Source of the DNA: Parasedimentitalea denitrificans
GTDB lineage: Bacteria; Pseudomonadota; Alphaproteobacteria; Rhodobacterales; Rhodobacteraceae
Direction of reading: 5' to 3'
Assembly (NCBI RefSeq): GCF_011813015.1
Contig: NZ_QHLQ01000002.1
Span: 248,001-312,000, forward strand
DNA: 64,000 bases
Under the pieces are notes generated by a model that made no database searches, was not told the origin of the DNA, and saw only the letters and a list, made by a program, of their open reading frames with translations. Position numbers and translations under genes: made by a program. Positions 16,824-26,432 of the stretch are shown here, piece after piece (positions within the stretch are counted from its first letter, which is position 1; each line of letters starts with the position of its first letter).

Positions 16824-18212
16824 ATGGCCCCTCAAAAACTATATGCTGGCGCCAAGCTGCGTGAAATGCGGATCCGGCTGACGCTGACGCAAAAGGAATT
16901 TGCCGCCAAGCTGGGGGTTTCCCTGCCCTATCTGAACCAGATGGAAAATAACAATCGCCCGGTTAGCACAACTGTGGTGCTGGCCTTGGCGCAAGAGTTT
17001 GGTTTGGATGTAACCGAGCTAAGCTCAGGCGATAGCGAGAGGCTGGTCAGTGATATGCGTGAGGCGCTGGCGGATCCGGTGTTTGGTGATGACGCGCCGC
17101 CGCTGGCGGATTTACGACTGACTGCATCCAACGCCCCTGCCCTTGCCCGCGCATTTCTGGGGCTGCACCGGGCATACCGCCAGACCCATGAGCGGCTAGC
17201 CTCGCTGGATGAAGCATTGGGGCGCGAGGATTCGCGTGTTCAGGCTAGCCCCTGGGAAGAGGTGCGCGACTTTTTTCACTACTGCGACAACTACATTGAC
17301 GCAGTGGACCGGGCCGCCGAACATTTCACCAGCGATGGCGACAGCCGAAAGGCCGCAAACGCGGTACTCAAGAACCTGGGAATTTCCGTGGTGGTCAGCA
17401 AAATTGACACTCTGCGTCACTACGACAGCAGCAGCCGAATTTTACACCTGTCAAACCGGGCTGCCCCGCAAACTCAGGTTTTCCAGATGCTGCTGCAGAT
17501 TGCCCTGTTGCGCCAGAACGATCTGCTAGAGGCTACGTTGGATTTTGCCCGCTTCAACAGCGACGAGGCCCGTGCGATCGCCAAGATTGGTCTGGCCAAC
17601 TATTTCGCCGGGGCAGCACTAATGCCCTATGGTCGATTTTTGACCGCAGCACAGGAATACCGCCACGATCTTGAGCTTCTCGCCACACACTTTGGCGCCT
17701 CGATCGAACAGGTCGCGCACCGGCTGTCGACCCTGCAACGCCCAGGTGCCAAGGGAATTCCGTTCTTTTTTGTCCGGGTGGATCAGGCAGGAACGATTAC
17801 CAAACGCCACTCGGCCACGCGGCTACAATTTGCCCGTTTTGGAGGTGCCTGCCCACTGTGGAATGTGCACCGTGCCTTTGAAACGCCGGGACGTTTTCTG
17901 CGGCAGTTGGCCGAAACGCCAGATGGCGTCCGGTATATTTCGCTGGCACTGGATGTGTCCAAGCCCGGTGGTTCGTTTGGGTCTCCGGTACAGCGCTATG
18001 CCATCGCACTAGGGTGCGAGGTGCGTCATGCCGACAAAATTGTCTATGCGGACAACATGGGCGTTAGCAACGAAAGCGCATACGAGCCGATTGGAATTTC
18101 CTGCCGTATTTGCGAACGCCAACAGTGCCACCAACGATCAGTCCCACCGCTAGAGCGGCGACTGACCATCAACACCAACACGCGCAGCGTATTACCCTAT
18201 GAAATAAGCTAA
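16824..18212 (+). CDS. pccR: Short-chain fatty acyl-CoA regulator (ScfR family) PccR
   Basis: A 462-residue regulator with an N-terminal XRE helix-turn-helix (residues ~8-60, LGVSLPYLNQMENNNRPVS), a middle region corresponding to the ImmA/IrrE-like (DUF955) domain without a recognisable HExxH, and a C-terminal ScfR domain ending in a cysteine cluster (SCRICERQQCHQRS). PccR of R. sphaeroides activates propionyl-CoA carboxylase genes during propionate growth, probably sensing a short-chain acyl-CoA. Position next to pccB and TTTGCAAA sites at both promoters support the same job here. The related PrpR/RamB group uses similar DNA motifs in actinobacteria. Confidence 0.9.
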   Translation: MAPQKLYAGAKLREMRIRLTLTQKEFAAKLGVSLPYLNQMENNNRPVSTTVVLALAQEFGLDVTELSSGDSERLVSDMREALADPVFGDDAPPLADLRLTASNAPALARAFLGLHRAYRQTHERLASLDEALGREDSRVQASPWEEVRDFFHYCDNYIDAVDRAAEHFTSDGDSRKAANAVLKNLGISVVVSKIDTLRHYDSSSRILHLSNRAAPQTQVFQMLLQIALLRQNDLLEATLDFARFNSDEARAIAKIGLANYFAGAALMPYGRFLTAAQEYRHDLELLATHFGASIEQVAHRLSTLQRPGAKGIPFFFVRVDQAGTITKRHSATRLQFARFGGACPLWNVHRAFETPGRFLRQLAETPDGVRYISLALDVSKPGGSFGSPVQRYAIALGCEVRHADKIVYADNMGVSNESAYEPIGISCRICERQQCHQRSVPPLERRLTINTNTRSVLPYEIS

Positions 18213-18289
18213 GGAGAGTGCTGGAATAGCCGAAAATCGAATTTTCCGGCCTATTTTCTAAGTTGAAAATGCCCTGCCGCTGTCAGCGG

Positions 18290-18529
18290 TTATGCCTTTG
18301 ATAAAATGCCCCAGATCTCATCCTTCAGGGCTGCACGTGTTTTGCGCAGATCCACCTCTGCCAGATCGGCAACAGGCTCTACCTTGGTTTCAGCCCGATG
18401 CACGGCGCGGTTCACCTCGTGATACTCATCCGCCAACTTGGCGAAGTGCGCATCAGACTGCTTTAACGCACTGATTACGGATACTTTATCCGGGAATTCT
18501 TCGGCCAGTTCATGGGGTGTATTTTTCAT
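18290..18529 (-). CDS. YdcH/DUF465 family small protein
   Basis: This 79-residue, highly helical and charged protein has the DUF465 hallmark: SDAHFAKLADEYHEVNRAVHRAET followed by LRKTRAALKDEIWGIL. Family members are short coiled-coil cytoplasmic proteins of unknown function, common in proteobacteria. It stands alone between pccR and betA; the upstream side holds GGAGCGAGCGG before the ATG. Confidence 0.85.
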   Translation of the reverse strand: MKNTPHELAEEFPDKVSVISALKQSDAHFAKLADEYHEVNRAVHRAETKVEPVADLAEVDLRKTRAALKDEIWGILSKA

Positions 18530-18680
18530 CCGCTCGCTCCTTATTTTCGGCTCGACATCAGGCTAGACCACCGGCTGGCCGCCCACTTTGACCGGGATCA
18601 AACAAAATTGAGGACGATGGAAAATCGACGGGGAAACTGCCAAAAACGTGACGGTCACCTCGCGATTTCAGCATTCAGGA

Positions 18681-20336
18681 TTAGCGCTGCGACTGCTGCC
18701 AATCAGGGTGGTACCACGGCTCTGCGTTAGAGGCCGGCAACTGGCGGTTCAGAATGTGGTCAGCCGCCTTTTCCCCTGTCATGATCGAGGGACCATTCAG
18801 GTTGCCATTGGTGATCCTCGGGAAGATAGAACTGTCGGCTACCCGCAGCCCATCAACGCCAATAACCCGGCATTCTGGATCCACAACCGAGGTTATATCA
18901 TCAGCTGCCCCCATGCGGCAGGTTCCGCAGGGATGGAACGCGCTTTCGGCGTGCTCTCGGATGAAACTGTCCAGCTCATCGTCACTCTGCAAATCTATGC
19001 CCGGCTGGATCTCGTGTTTGACAAATGGCTTGAACGCCTCTTGGCCAAAGATTTCACGGGTCAGGCGAATGCATTTGCGGAAATCCACCCAGTCCTGTTC
19101 GGTGGACATGTAATTGAACTGAATGTTCGGCGCGTCTTTGGGGTCTGCGCTGGCCAGAGTTACCGCCCCGCGCGAGGGTGAGCGCATCGGGCCAACATGG
19201 GCCTGGAACCCGTGGCCCTCAGCAGCGGCCTGACCATCGTAGCGCACTGCCATCGGTAGGAAATGGTACTGGATATCCGGGTAGTCGATACCTTTGTGTG
19301 AGCGGATAAAGGCGGCGGATTCGAACTGGTTCGACGCTCCTAGCCCTGTCTTGGTGAACAGCCACTGCGCACCAATCATCGCCTTGCTGAACAGGTTCCA
19401 GTGCTTAAACAGGGTAATCGGCTGTGAACAGGCCATCTGCAGGTACAGCTCCAAATGGTCCTGCAGGTTTTGCCCGACGCCGGGGCGATCTGCCACCATG
19501 TCAATTCCGTGTTCTGCAAGATGTTGGGCCGGACCAATCCCCGACAGCATCAGGATTTTGGGAGAGTTCAGCGAGCTGGCCGAGACAATCACCTCGCGGT
19601 TGGCGCGGATCACTTCGATCTTGCCACCCTTCTCAACCTCAACGCCGACAGCCCGGCCTTCTTCGATCACCACACGGCGTACAAAGGCACGGGTCAGGGA
19701 ACAGTTTTCGCGCTGCAGTGCGGGACGCATGTAGGCGTTGGCCGCTGACCAGCGACGGCCCTTGTAAACGGTCTGCTCCATCGGGCCAAAGCCCTCTTGC
19801 TGGTGTCCATTGTAGTCGTCGGTAACTGGATAGCCCGCCTGACGGCCTGCCTCGACAAAGGCGCTGTGCAGCGGGTTATTGCGGGGACCACGAGAGATGT
19901 GCAGTGGGCCATCATCGCCGCGCCAATCTGCATCGCCACCCTGACCATTACCGTGCCAGGTCTCCATCCGTTTGAAATAGGGCAGCACGTCGGCATAGCC
20001 CCACCCCTGCGCCCCGCTTTCGGCCCAGTGGTCAAAGTCACCAGCGTGCCCGCGCACATAGACCATTCCATTGATTGAGGACGAACCGCCAACCACTTTG
20101 CCACGTGGTGTAACCAGCTGACGGCCACCCAGATGCGGTTCGGGTTGCGATTTATAGCCCCAGTCATAGAGGCTCATGTTCATCGGATAGCTCAGCGCGG
20201 CGGGCATCTGGATCAGCGGCCCGGCATCGGTTCCACCATGTTCGATCACCTGCACCTGATGCCCTGCCTCGCTCAGCCGATAGGCCAAGGCACACCCGGC
20301 CGATCCGGCCCCTACGATTACATAATCTGCATTCAT
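18681..20336 (-). CDS. betA: Choline dehydrogenase (GMC oxidoreductase)
   Basis: A 551-residue FAD enzyme that oxidises choline to betaine aldehyde, feeding the electrons to the membrane respiratory chain. The N-terminal [21 protein letters not shown] is the Rossmann FAD-binding motif; [18 protein letters not shown] is GMC signature 1 and [16 protein letters not shown] signature 2. The C-terminal [12 protein letters not shown] holds the catalytic histidine, and [17 protein letters not shown] ends the domain as in BetA. It is downstream of betB, separated by about 110 bases containing hairpins, on the same strand. No betC or betT is visible. Confidence 0.95.
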   Translation of the reverse strand: MNADYVIVGAGSAGCALAYRLSEAGHQVQVIEHGGTDAGPLIQMPAALSYPMNMSLYDWGYKSQPEPHLGGRQLVTPRGKVVGGSSSINGMVYVRGHAGDFDHWAESGAQGWGYADVLPYFKRMETWHGNGQGGDADWRGDDGPLHISRGPRNNPLHSAFVEAGRQAGYPVTDDYNGHQQEGFGPMEQTVYKGRRWSAANAYMRPALQRENCSLTRAFVRRVVIEEGRAVGVEVEKGGKIEVIRANREVIVSASSLNSPKILMLSGIGPAQHLAEHGIDMVADRPGVGQNLQDHLELYLQMACSQPITLFKHWNLFSKAMIGAQWLFTKTGLGASNQFESAAFIRSHKGIDYPDIQYHFLPMAVRYDGQAAAEGHGFQAHVGPMRSPSRGAVTLASADPKDAPNIQFNYMSTEQDWVDFRKCIRLTREIFGQEAFKPFVKHEIQPGIDLQSDDELDSFIREHAESAFHPCGTCRMGAADDITSVVDPECRVIGVDGLRVADSSIFPRITNGNLNGPSIMTGEKAADHILNRQLPASNAEPWYHPDWQQSQR

Positions 20337-20371
20337 CTCATTTTGCCTCGATCTTTCCGCGGGTCATCCAA

Positions 20372-20415
20372 GCAAGGGGACAGCCCCTTGCCGTTCTGGT
20401 CGCCCCTTTGGGCGA
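20372..20415. repeat. Inverted repeats between betB and betA
   Basis: GCAAGGGG-acag-CCCCTTGC (20372-20391) is followed directly by a second stem, GTCGCCC-cttt-GGGCGAC (about 20398-20415). They occupy most of the spacer between the two genes and could attenuate transcription into betA or protect mRNA ends. No T-run follows. Confidence 0.55.
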
Positions 20416-20450
20416 CGGGGCGGGTGGGTGGGCGTTGCCCAAAGGGGGGA

Positions 20451-21908
20451 TCAGAACGGCGCCTCAACGTCGCCCATTCGCACATAAACCGACTTGACCT
20501 GGCTATAGTGCTTGATCGCCTCTTTCGAATTCTCGCGCCCTACGCCTGATGCCTTGACGCCACCAAATGGCGCCTCAACCGGTGCGTCATTGTACGAATT
20601 GATAAAGCAGCTGCCCGCCTCCATCGCACCAATAACCCGGTGCGCACGACTTAGATCACTGGTGAAAACACCGGCTGCCAAACCGAATTCGGTATCGTTG
20701 GCACGGGCGATGACATCGTCCTCGTCGTCAAAATCCAGCACCGCCATTACCGGGCCAAAGATCTCTTCGCGGGCGATGACCATGCCATCGTTGACGTCGG
20801 CAAACACGGTGGGTTGGATGTACCACCCTTCGCGATCCAGTGCATTGCCACCATAGACCACACGGGCGCCTTCATCCTTACCCTTGGCAATATAGCTGAG
20901 CGCGATATCCAGTTGGTTTTCACTGACCATCGGGCCAAATGTCGTTGCCCCATCCATCGGGTCACCAATCACCGCAGTGTCCAGCCGTTCGGCGAGACGC
21001 GCCAGGAATGCTTCTTTGATTCCTGACTGCACGAACACCCGAGTGCCGTTCGAACAAACCTGCCCCGAGGAATAGAAGTTGGCCAGAATGGCACCGCCGA
21101 CGGCGTTTTCCAGATCCGCGTCGTCAAAGATAATCAGTGGCGACTTGCCGCCAAGCTCCATAGTGACATGCTTCATACCAGCGGCGGCGGCGGCATAGAC
21201 CTTTTTACCTGTCGGTGCCGATCCGGTTAGCGAGACCTTGTCAACGCGCGGATCTGTGACCAATGCACCGCCTACCTCGCCGCGCCCCTGAATGACGTTG
21301 AAAACACCCGCAGGCAATCCAGCCTCGATAAAGATTTCCGCCACTTTCAACGCACAGAGCGGCGTAACTTCGGAGGGCTTGAACACCATTGAATTGCCGC
21401 AAGCCAGCGCCGGTGCGGCTTTCCAGCAAGCAATCTGCGTCGGATAGTTCCAGGCGCCAATGCCGACGCAAAGACCCAGTGGTTCACGCACTGTGTAGAC
21501 CCAATCCTGCCCCATGGGGATATGCTCGCCGGTCAGGGACCCAGCCAGCCCACCAAAATACTCCAGCGCATCGGCCCCTGATGTGGCATCCACATACAGG
21601 GTTTCTGACATTGGCTTGCCAGTGTCGTAGGTTTCCAGAACCGAGAGCTCATGATTGCGGTCGCGCATGATGTCGGCCGCGCGGCGCAACACCCGGCCAC
21701 GTTCAGTCCCGGTCATCGCGGCCCAGATCTTTTGCCCAGCCTTGGCCGAGGCCAGCGCCATTTCAATAATGTCAGCGGTTGCGTCGTGCACAGTGGCGAT
21801 CTGCTCGCCCGTGGCCGCATAGATCACTGGAATTTCGGTGCCTGATGAATCTTCGATGTAGGCGCCATTGATGAAATGGCTGGCAGTGGGTTGAACAGTT
21901 GCAGTCAA
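20451..21908 (-). CDS. betB: Betaine-aldehyde dehydrogenase
   Basis: A 485-residue NAD(P)-dependent aldehyde dehydrogenase converting betaine aldehyde to glycine betaine, an osmoprotectant. Visible motifs: [20 protein letters not shown] (N-terminal of coenzyme domain), [12 protein letters not shown] (cofactor), [12 protein letters not shown] (catalytic Glu), [16 protein letters not shown] (catalytic Cys) and [13 protein letters not shown] at the end. I set the start at the TTG at 21908, preceded by GGAGACAC, because the family begins with [14 protein letters not shown] and ~485 residues; the ATG 22 codons upstream gives an atypical extension. Confidence 0.95.
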   Translation of the reverse strand: MTATVQPTASHFINGAYIEDSSGTEIPVIYAATGEQIATVHDATADIIEMALASAKAGQKIWAAMTGTERGRVLRRAADIMRDRNHELSVLETYDTGKPMSETLYVDATSGADALEYFGGLAGSLTGEHIPMGQDWVYTVREPLGLCVGIGAWNYPTQIACWKAAPALACGNSMVFKPSEVTPLCALKVAEIFIEAGLPAGVFNVIQGRGEVGGALVTDPRVDKVSLTGSAPTGKKVYAAAAAGMKHVTMELGGKSPLIIFDDADLENAVGGAILANFYSSGQVCSNGTRVFVQSGIKEAFLARLAERLDTAVIGDPMDGATTFGPMVSENQLDIALSYIAKGKDEGARVVYGGNALDREGWYIQPTVFADVNDGMVIAREEIFGPVMAVLDFDDEDDVIARANDTEFGLAAGVFTSDLSRAHRVIGAMEAGSCFINSYNDAPVEAPFGGVKASGVGRENSKEAIKHYSQVKSVYVRMGDVEAPF

Positions 21909-22105
21909 TTTCTGTGTCTCCGACGGGATAGATTGGCCAGCCAATGTGACCGTTTTTAGGGCCGCATGCGCCAACCCAGCATTTTCATGGCTGTGTCTAT
22001 GCTGCAGAACTGCCCATTGGGGCGTTTCTTAGTGTCATAACACCGATTTCAGAACGAGCAATCAATTTCTGGTACGACCATTCAAGTTTCAAACACGGCA
22101 AGATG

Positions 22106-22129
22106 AGTTGTTGCACCCGCTGTACAACT
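22106..22129. promoter_or_regulatory. Candidate BetI operator
   Basis: AGTTGT (22106-22111) and ACAACT (22124-22129) form an inverted repeat with 12 bases between the arms, just upstream of betI and within the divergent betI/betB region. Its position suits a TetR-type autoregulatory site, but the arms are short. Confidence 0.35.
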
Positions 22130-22145
22130 GACGCAATTATGCAGC

Positions 22146-22721
22146 ATGAGCAGGAAACGCATCCGAGACATCCGCAACGAAGAGCTGATAGAGGCCACTA
22201 TTGTGGCAGTGCATCGGCACGGTTACGGCGTTGTGACCATGGCAGATATTGCCCGCGAAGCCGGAGCATCTGCAGCCTCTATCAACTATTACTTCGGGTC
22301 CAAAGAAGGCCTGATGGAAGCGACAATGCGCCACCTGTTGTGCAAACTTCGGGCGGCGATGATTGCTGGCTATAGCAAGGCGTCTACGCCAACTGACCGG
22401 TTGTATGTGGTGATGGATGCCAATTTTTCGGACCAATTGTTCACAGTTGAGCAATGCAGCATCTGGATGCAGTTCTGGGCCAGCGCCCCCTACTCACCGC
22501 ATTTGGCGCGCTTGCACCGGGTCAACCGATCCCGTGTGCGCAGCCACTTTCGCGCCGAGCTGCGACGTCTTTTGCCTGCTGATGGCGTAGAGACAGCCCG
22601 CCAGGCCCTGCAAAACTATATGGATGGCGCCTGGTTGCAGGCTGCGTTGGCCGAAGACCAATTAGATGCAGAGCAAGCCAGGTTAGCCGCCCGCCGTGTT
22701 GTGGATCTGGTTCTGTCGTAA
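22146..22721 (+). CDS. betI: TetR-family repressor BetI
   Basis: A 191-residue TetR protein aligned with E. coli BetI along its length: IRNEELIEATIVAVHRHG, the helix-turn-helix TMADIAREAGASAASINYYFGSKEGLMEATMR, and WMQFWASAPYSPHLARLHRVNRSR in the ligand domain, ending with GAWLQAALAEDQLDAEQA. BetI represses the choline-to-betaine genes and is released by choline. Divergent orientation from betB fits. The ATG is only a few bases after an AT-rich stretch and no clear Shine-Dalgarno is present, so the leader may be very short. Confidence 0.92.
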   Translation: MSRKRIRDIRNEELIEATIVAVHRHGYGVVTMADIAREAGASAASINYYFGSKEGLMEATMRHLLCKLRAAMIAGYSKASTPTDRLYVVMDANFSDQLFTVEQCSIWMQFWASAPYSPHLARLHRVNRSRVRSHFRAELRRLLPADGVETARQALQNYMDGAWLQAALAEDQLDAEQARLAARRVVDLVLS

Positions 22722-22731
22722 CGTCCTGCGG

Positions 22732-23637
22732 TCAGACTTTTACGGCTGTATCCGTCGGCGTGATAGCGCGTCGTTTCAGAACAGATTCCCGCCAAGTGAT
22801 AAAGCTCACCGCGGCCAGAATAACTCCGCCACCGCAGACCACCCAGATGTCCACCGGCTCGGCAAAGACCAGCGCGCCAAGCGCAGTGGCCCAGACCAGC
22901 TGCAGGAAGGTCACCGGTTGCGTGACCGTCATAGGCGCTGAGGCAAAGGCCATGGTCATCGCGTAGTGGCCCCCTGTAGCAAAACAGGCGACACCAAACA
23001 AAATAGCCAGCTCAATCAATGTTGGCGTGACCCAGACTACCACCGCAAATGGGGTCAGCCCCACCGTCACCCAGATCGACAACATCGCCACAACAACGGT
23101 CGGATTGGTGCCATCAACAGTAAACTTTGCCAGCAGATATGAGGCGCCAAAGGCCATGGCGGTAAACAGCATTGCGATGTGCCCCGGCGATACCTCACGA
23201 AATCCGGGGCGCAGGATGATCAGGGCACCAATCAAAGCAGCCAAGATCGCGCCAACCCGACGCAGCGCCAGGCGCTCACCCAGAAACAGGGCGGCCCCTA
23301 GGGTCACATAGACTGGCGACAGGTAATTCATCGCCGTGACCTCGGCCAACGGGATTTGGGTCATGGCAAAGAACCACAGGATCACGGCACCGGAATGGAC
23401 CACACCACGGGCAGCAAACAGCCCCCACATACGCGCGCTGACATGGGTGCGACGCATCGATCCAAGCATAGGAAGTAGGAACACCAAGCCGAGCAAGTAT
23501 CGCAGAAACGCCATCTCGGCAGCTGGTAGGCGATCCCCGAGGAATTTAACCAGTGCCGTCACCGCAACAAAACACATGCCGGTGATCAACATCCAAATGA
23601 CACCCCTTAGGGGCTGGTTCTGCGAATTCTGTTCCAT
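22732..23637 (-). CDS. EamA/DMT-family transporter
   Basis: A 301-residue protein with ten hydrophobic helices in two EamA repeats (helix pair FLRYLLGLVFLLPMLGSM and the later TQPVTFLQLVWATALGALVFAEPVDIW). DMT-superfamily members export or import small metabolites; this one resembles S-adenosylmethionine/amino-acid exporter-like roseobacter proteins only in general form. I put the start at the ATG at 23637 (MEQNSQNQPLRG), where the first helix follows naturally. It converges with betI, the stops 11 bases apart. Confidence 0.85.
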   Translation of the reverse strand: MEQNSQNQPLRGVIWMLITGMCFVAVTALVKFLGDRLPAAEMAFLRYLLGLVFLLPMLGSMRRTHVSARMWGLFAARGVVHSGAVILWFFAMTQIPLAEVTAMNYLSPVYVTLGAALFLGERLALRRVGAILAALIGALIILRPGFREVSPGHIAMLFTAMAFGASYLLAKFTVDGTNPTVVVAMLSIWVTVGLTPFAVVVWVTPTLIELAILFGVACFATGGHYAMTMAFASAPMTVTQPVTFLQLVWATALGALVFAEPVDIWVVCGGGVILAAVSFITWRESVLKRRAITPTDTAVKV

Positions 23638-23734
23638 GGATAGGACCCAACACCCATTAGCTGGCAGGCACAACCCTTCACATGACAACAAATTTCAAAC
23701 ATCTTTGTTAGACCGCCCGGCAAAACCAGTCCCC

Positions 23735-24667
23735 CTATGGAAGTGGTATGAATTCCTGATCATCCCCGGGCGGCAGTTGAAACCTCCCTTGTTCCCAGTC
23801 CCCGGCCGCCCAAGCCGCCTTGGCCTCTTCGATTTTGTCCTTGGATGAGGCGACAAAATTCCACCAGATATGACGAGGGCCATTCATCGTTTCACCGCCC
23901 AGCGCCATCAGCCGCGCGCCGTGAGGACCAGCAGTCACGGTAATTGCATCACCTGGACGAAACACCATCATACGGCCTGATTCAAATGTGTCTCCGGCAA
24001 TCTCAACCGAGCCTTGAGTAATATAGAGCCCCCGATCTTCGTGATCGTCAGGCAATGGCAGTTTTGCCCCCGGCTGCAACACCACATCCGCATAAAAGGT
24101 TTCCGAATACATCGTCACCGGTGCCTTTTCACCCCAGGCGTTGCCGAGGATCAGTCGAACCTCTTTGCCTTCACCTTCCAGCAGTGGCAGCGCGGTTTTG
24201 CTATGGTGTTCAAAACTGGCACCGGTCTCTTCGTGGCTTTCCGGAAGGGCAATCCAGGTTTGAATGCCAAACAGCTTACTTTCGCCACGGCGCGTCGCTT
24301 CGGACGTACGTTCCGAATGGGTTACCCCCTGTCCGGCCACCATCCAGTTCACTTCGCCGGGATAGATCATCTGGTGGGTACCCAGACTGTCGCGGTGTTC
24401 AAACTCGCCGTCATACAGATAGGTCACAGTGCCTAATCCGATATGCGGATGAGGACGCACATCGATCCCCTGCCCGGTCAGGAATTCGGCCGGACCCGCC
24501 TGATCGAAAAAGATAAACGGACCAACCATCTGGCGGCGAGGTGCGGGCAACGCCCTGCGTACCTCAAAGCCACCCAGATCGCGCGCACGCGGGATGATCA
24601 CGGTTTCGATGGCGTCCAGATTGCCCGCATCGGGGGTTTGTGGTTCTAGGCTTGGGTTCCAACTCAT
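23735..24667 (-). CDS. Pirin family protein
   Basis: A 310-residue two-domain cupin of the pirin type. The N-terminal domain carries the metal-binding set RPHPHIGLGTVTYLYDGEFEHRDSLG and GQGVTHSE (three histidines and a glutamate), and the C-terminal domain has PDDHEDRGLYITQGSVEIAGD and GPRHIWWNFVASSKDKIEEAKAAW. Bacterial pirins have been linked to quercetinase-type dioxygenase activity or to regulation of central metabolism; which applies here is unknown. A single-gene unit by spacing. Confidence 0.93.
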   Translation of the reverse strand: MSWNPSLEPQTPDAGNLDAIETVIIPRARDLGGFEVRRALPAPRRQMVGPFIFFDQAGPAEFLTGQGIDVRPHPHIGLGTVTYLYDGEFEHRDSLGTHQMIYPGEVNWMVAGQGVTHSERTSEATRRGESKLFGIQTWIALPESHEETGASFEHHSKTALPLLEGEGKEVRLILGNAWGEKAPVTMYSETFYADVVLQPGAKLPLPDDHEDRGLYITQGSVEIAGDTFESGRMMVFRPGDAITVTAGPHGARLMALGGETMNGPRHIWWNFVASSKDKIEEAKAAWAAGDWEQGRFQLPPGDDQEFIPLP

Positions 24668-24751
24668 CTTGGCACTCCTGCGTTGCTATACCTGAAATGT
24701 AGCAACACAAGTCGGCACAACCAGTCCCCTAGCCTGCACACAGCCTGTGCA

Positions 24752-25357
24752 CTACATCAGCAGAAGCTTGACGGCGATGGCCCACATGGTCAGCCCCACC
24801 AACACATCCAGCACCTGCCAAGCACGCGGGCGGGCAAACAGGGGGGCCAGAGCCGCTGCGCCATATCCCAGTGAAAAGAAAAACGTGAAGCTGGCCAGCG
24901 CAGCGCCAATGCCAAACCACAGCGGCTGCGGGTACTGCGCTGAGATGGCCCCCAGCAAAACAACCGTATCCAGATACACATGCGGGTTTAGCCAGGTCAG
25001 CGCCAAAACAGTTGCTAGGATCGGCAGCAAGGCCGCCCCTACCCCGTTGCCTGAATTAGCGTCCATGCTTTCCCCGCCGCGCCAAGCCGCCAGCAAACTA
25101 CGGGCGCCATACCAGATCAGGAATGCCGCCCCACCCCAACGCATGGCCTGTTCAAACCACGGCCACAAAAGGGTCAGGGATCCGAACCCCATGACACCAG
25201 CGGTGATCAGTATCGCATCCGAAGTGGCGCAGGTCAGGCAGATCCAGAATACATGCTGACGACGCAACCCTTGGCGCAGCACAAATGCATTCTGCGACCC
25301 GATCGCCATGATCAGGCTGAACCCTAGAAGAAATCCGGCAAATAAACTGGGGGGCAT
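24752..25357 (-). CDS. LysE/ArgO family amino-acid exporter
   Basis: A 201-residue membrane protein with about six helices. The N-terminal GFLLGFSLIMAIGSQNAFVLRQGLRRQHV is the LysE/ArgO signature, and the later LTWLNPHVYLDTVVLLGAISAQY matches the family's conserved N-P-H segment. It exports basic amino acids such as arginine or lysine. The ArgP-like LysR gene diverges from it, and an 18-bp palindrome lies between them, which supports the arginine/lysine-responsive pairing known from argP-argO. Confidence 0.92.
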   Translation of the reverse strand: MPPSLFAGFLLGFSLIMAIGSQNAFVLRQGLRRQHVFWICLTCATSDAILITAGVMGFGSLTLLWPWFEQAMRWGGAAFLIWYGARSLLAAWRGGESMDANSGNGVGAALLPILATVLALTWLNPHVYLDTVVLLGAISAQYPQPLWFGIGAALASFTFFFSLGYGAAALAPLFARPRAWQVLDVLVGLTMWAIAVKLLLM

Positions 25358-25377
25358 TGGTCTTCCTTTTGTCTGCT

Positions 25378-25395
25378 CTGGCTTGATTAAGCCAG
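25378..25395. promoter_or_regulatory. 18-bp palindrome between exporter and ArgP-like gene
   Basis: CTGGCTTGATTAAGCCAG is a palindrome with 7-bp arms and a 4-base centre, 21 bases upstream of the exporter start. It may be the ArgP-like regulator's site or a 5'-leader hairpin. Confidence 0.5.
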
Positions 25396-25496
25396 CCCCG
25401 ATGCGTAATCAAATTAAAGATACTCACCCCACTTAAGTATTACTAATGCCCCGCCCTGTTAGGCGAGCCACGTATAAGCAACCGCAAGGATCAACG

Positions 25497-26381
25497 ATGC
25501 AATTCCCCCCTCATCATCTTGCGGCTCTGTCACAGGTCTTACGACTTGGCAGTTTTGATGCGGCAGCGTCGGCGCTACTGGTGACACCTTCGGCTATTTC
25601 ACAGCGTATCAAGGCGCTAGAGGATCAGGTGGGCAGTGCGTTGGTTCGGCGCGGACCACCCTGCACGGGAACAGAGGCTGGGATGCGGATTGCCAAACAT
25701 GCCGAGGACATCGGGTTGCTAGAGGCACAGCTCACGCGTGAATTGGCGCTGGACGCTGACCAAACCCACGCCCGCCTGAAGGTTGCGGTCAATGCAGATA
25801 GTCTAGCGACTTGGTTCATTGAGGCGATGGCCTCGGTTGATGGCGTTCTGTTTGATCTGGTTATCGACGATCAGGACCACAGCGCCGACTGGCTGAAACG
25901 AGGCGAGGTTTCTGCTGCGATTACCGCCAATGACAAGGCAGTAACCGGTTGCGACACCCATGCGCTGGGGGCGTTTCAATATGTGGCCTGTGCCAGCCCA
26001 GCCTATATGCAGCGCTGGTTTCCCGAGGGCGTCACTACAAAAGCGGCGGCGCAGGCGCCCTGTCTTGTGTTTAACGCCAAGGACGCGTTGCAGCGCAGAT
26101 GGTTAGAGGTGAATGTTGGGCCAGGTCTGTCACCACCCGCGCATTTTCTGCCTTCGACACAGGGTTTTGTAGATGCCGCCGTTGCAGGGATAGGATGGGG
26201 CATGAACCCGCTGGAATTTGTACGCCCGTTTATCCAGAAAGGGAAACTGGTCCCCCTGCTGCCAGACACAGAACTGCAAATCCCGTTGACCTGGCAAGTC
26301 AGTCGGGTGATGGCGCCTGCGTTGACCGATGTGACCCGCGCCGTGCTGACCGCTGGGCGGCGGCACCTAGTTCAATTGTGA
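25497..26381 (+). CDS. argP: LysR-family regulator, ArgP (IciA)-like
   Basis: A 294-residue LysR protein. The winged helix-turn-helix spans residues ~4-62 (HLAALSQVLRLGSFDAAASALLVTPSAISQRIKALEDQVG), with ArgP-style GTEAGMRIAKHAEDI after it; the effector domain follows (residues ~90-290). ArgP activates the divergent argO/lysE exporter in response to arginine and lysine, and the gene arrangement here is the same. The start at 25497 has AAGGATC upstream and aligns with the family; the longer frame adds 17 unrelated residues. Confidence 0.88.
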   Translation: MQFPPHHLAALSQVLRLGSFDAAASALLVTPSAISQRIKALEDQVGSALVRRGPPCTGTEAGMRIAKHAEDIGLLEAQLTRELALDADQTHARLKVAVNADSLATWFIEAMASVDGVLFDLVIDDQDHSADWLKRGEVSAAITANDKAVTGCDTHALGAFQYVACASPAYMQRWFPEGVTTKAAAQAPCLVFNAKDALQRRWLEVNVGPGLSPPAHFLPSTQGFVDAAVAGIGWGMNPLEFVRPFIQKGKLVPLLPDTELQIPLTWQVSRVMAPALTDVTRAVLTAGRRHLVQL

Positions 26382-26432
26382 CATCCATCGAACTGGCTTG
26401 ATTTGGCGCGCCCGTTCGCTCAGGCTGTAGTG

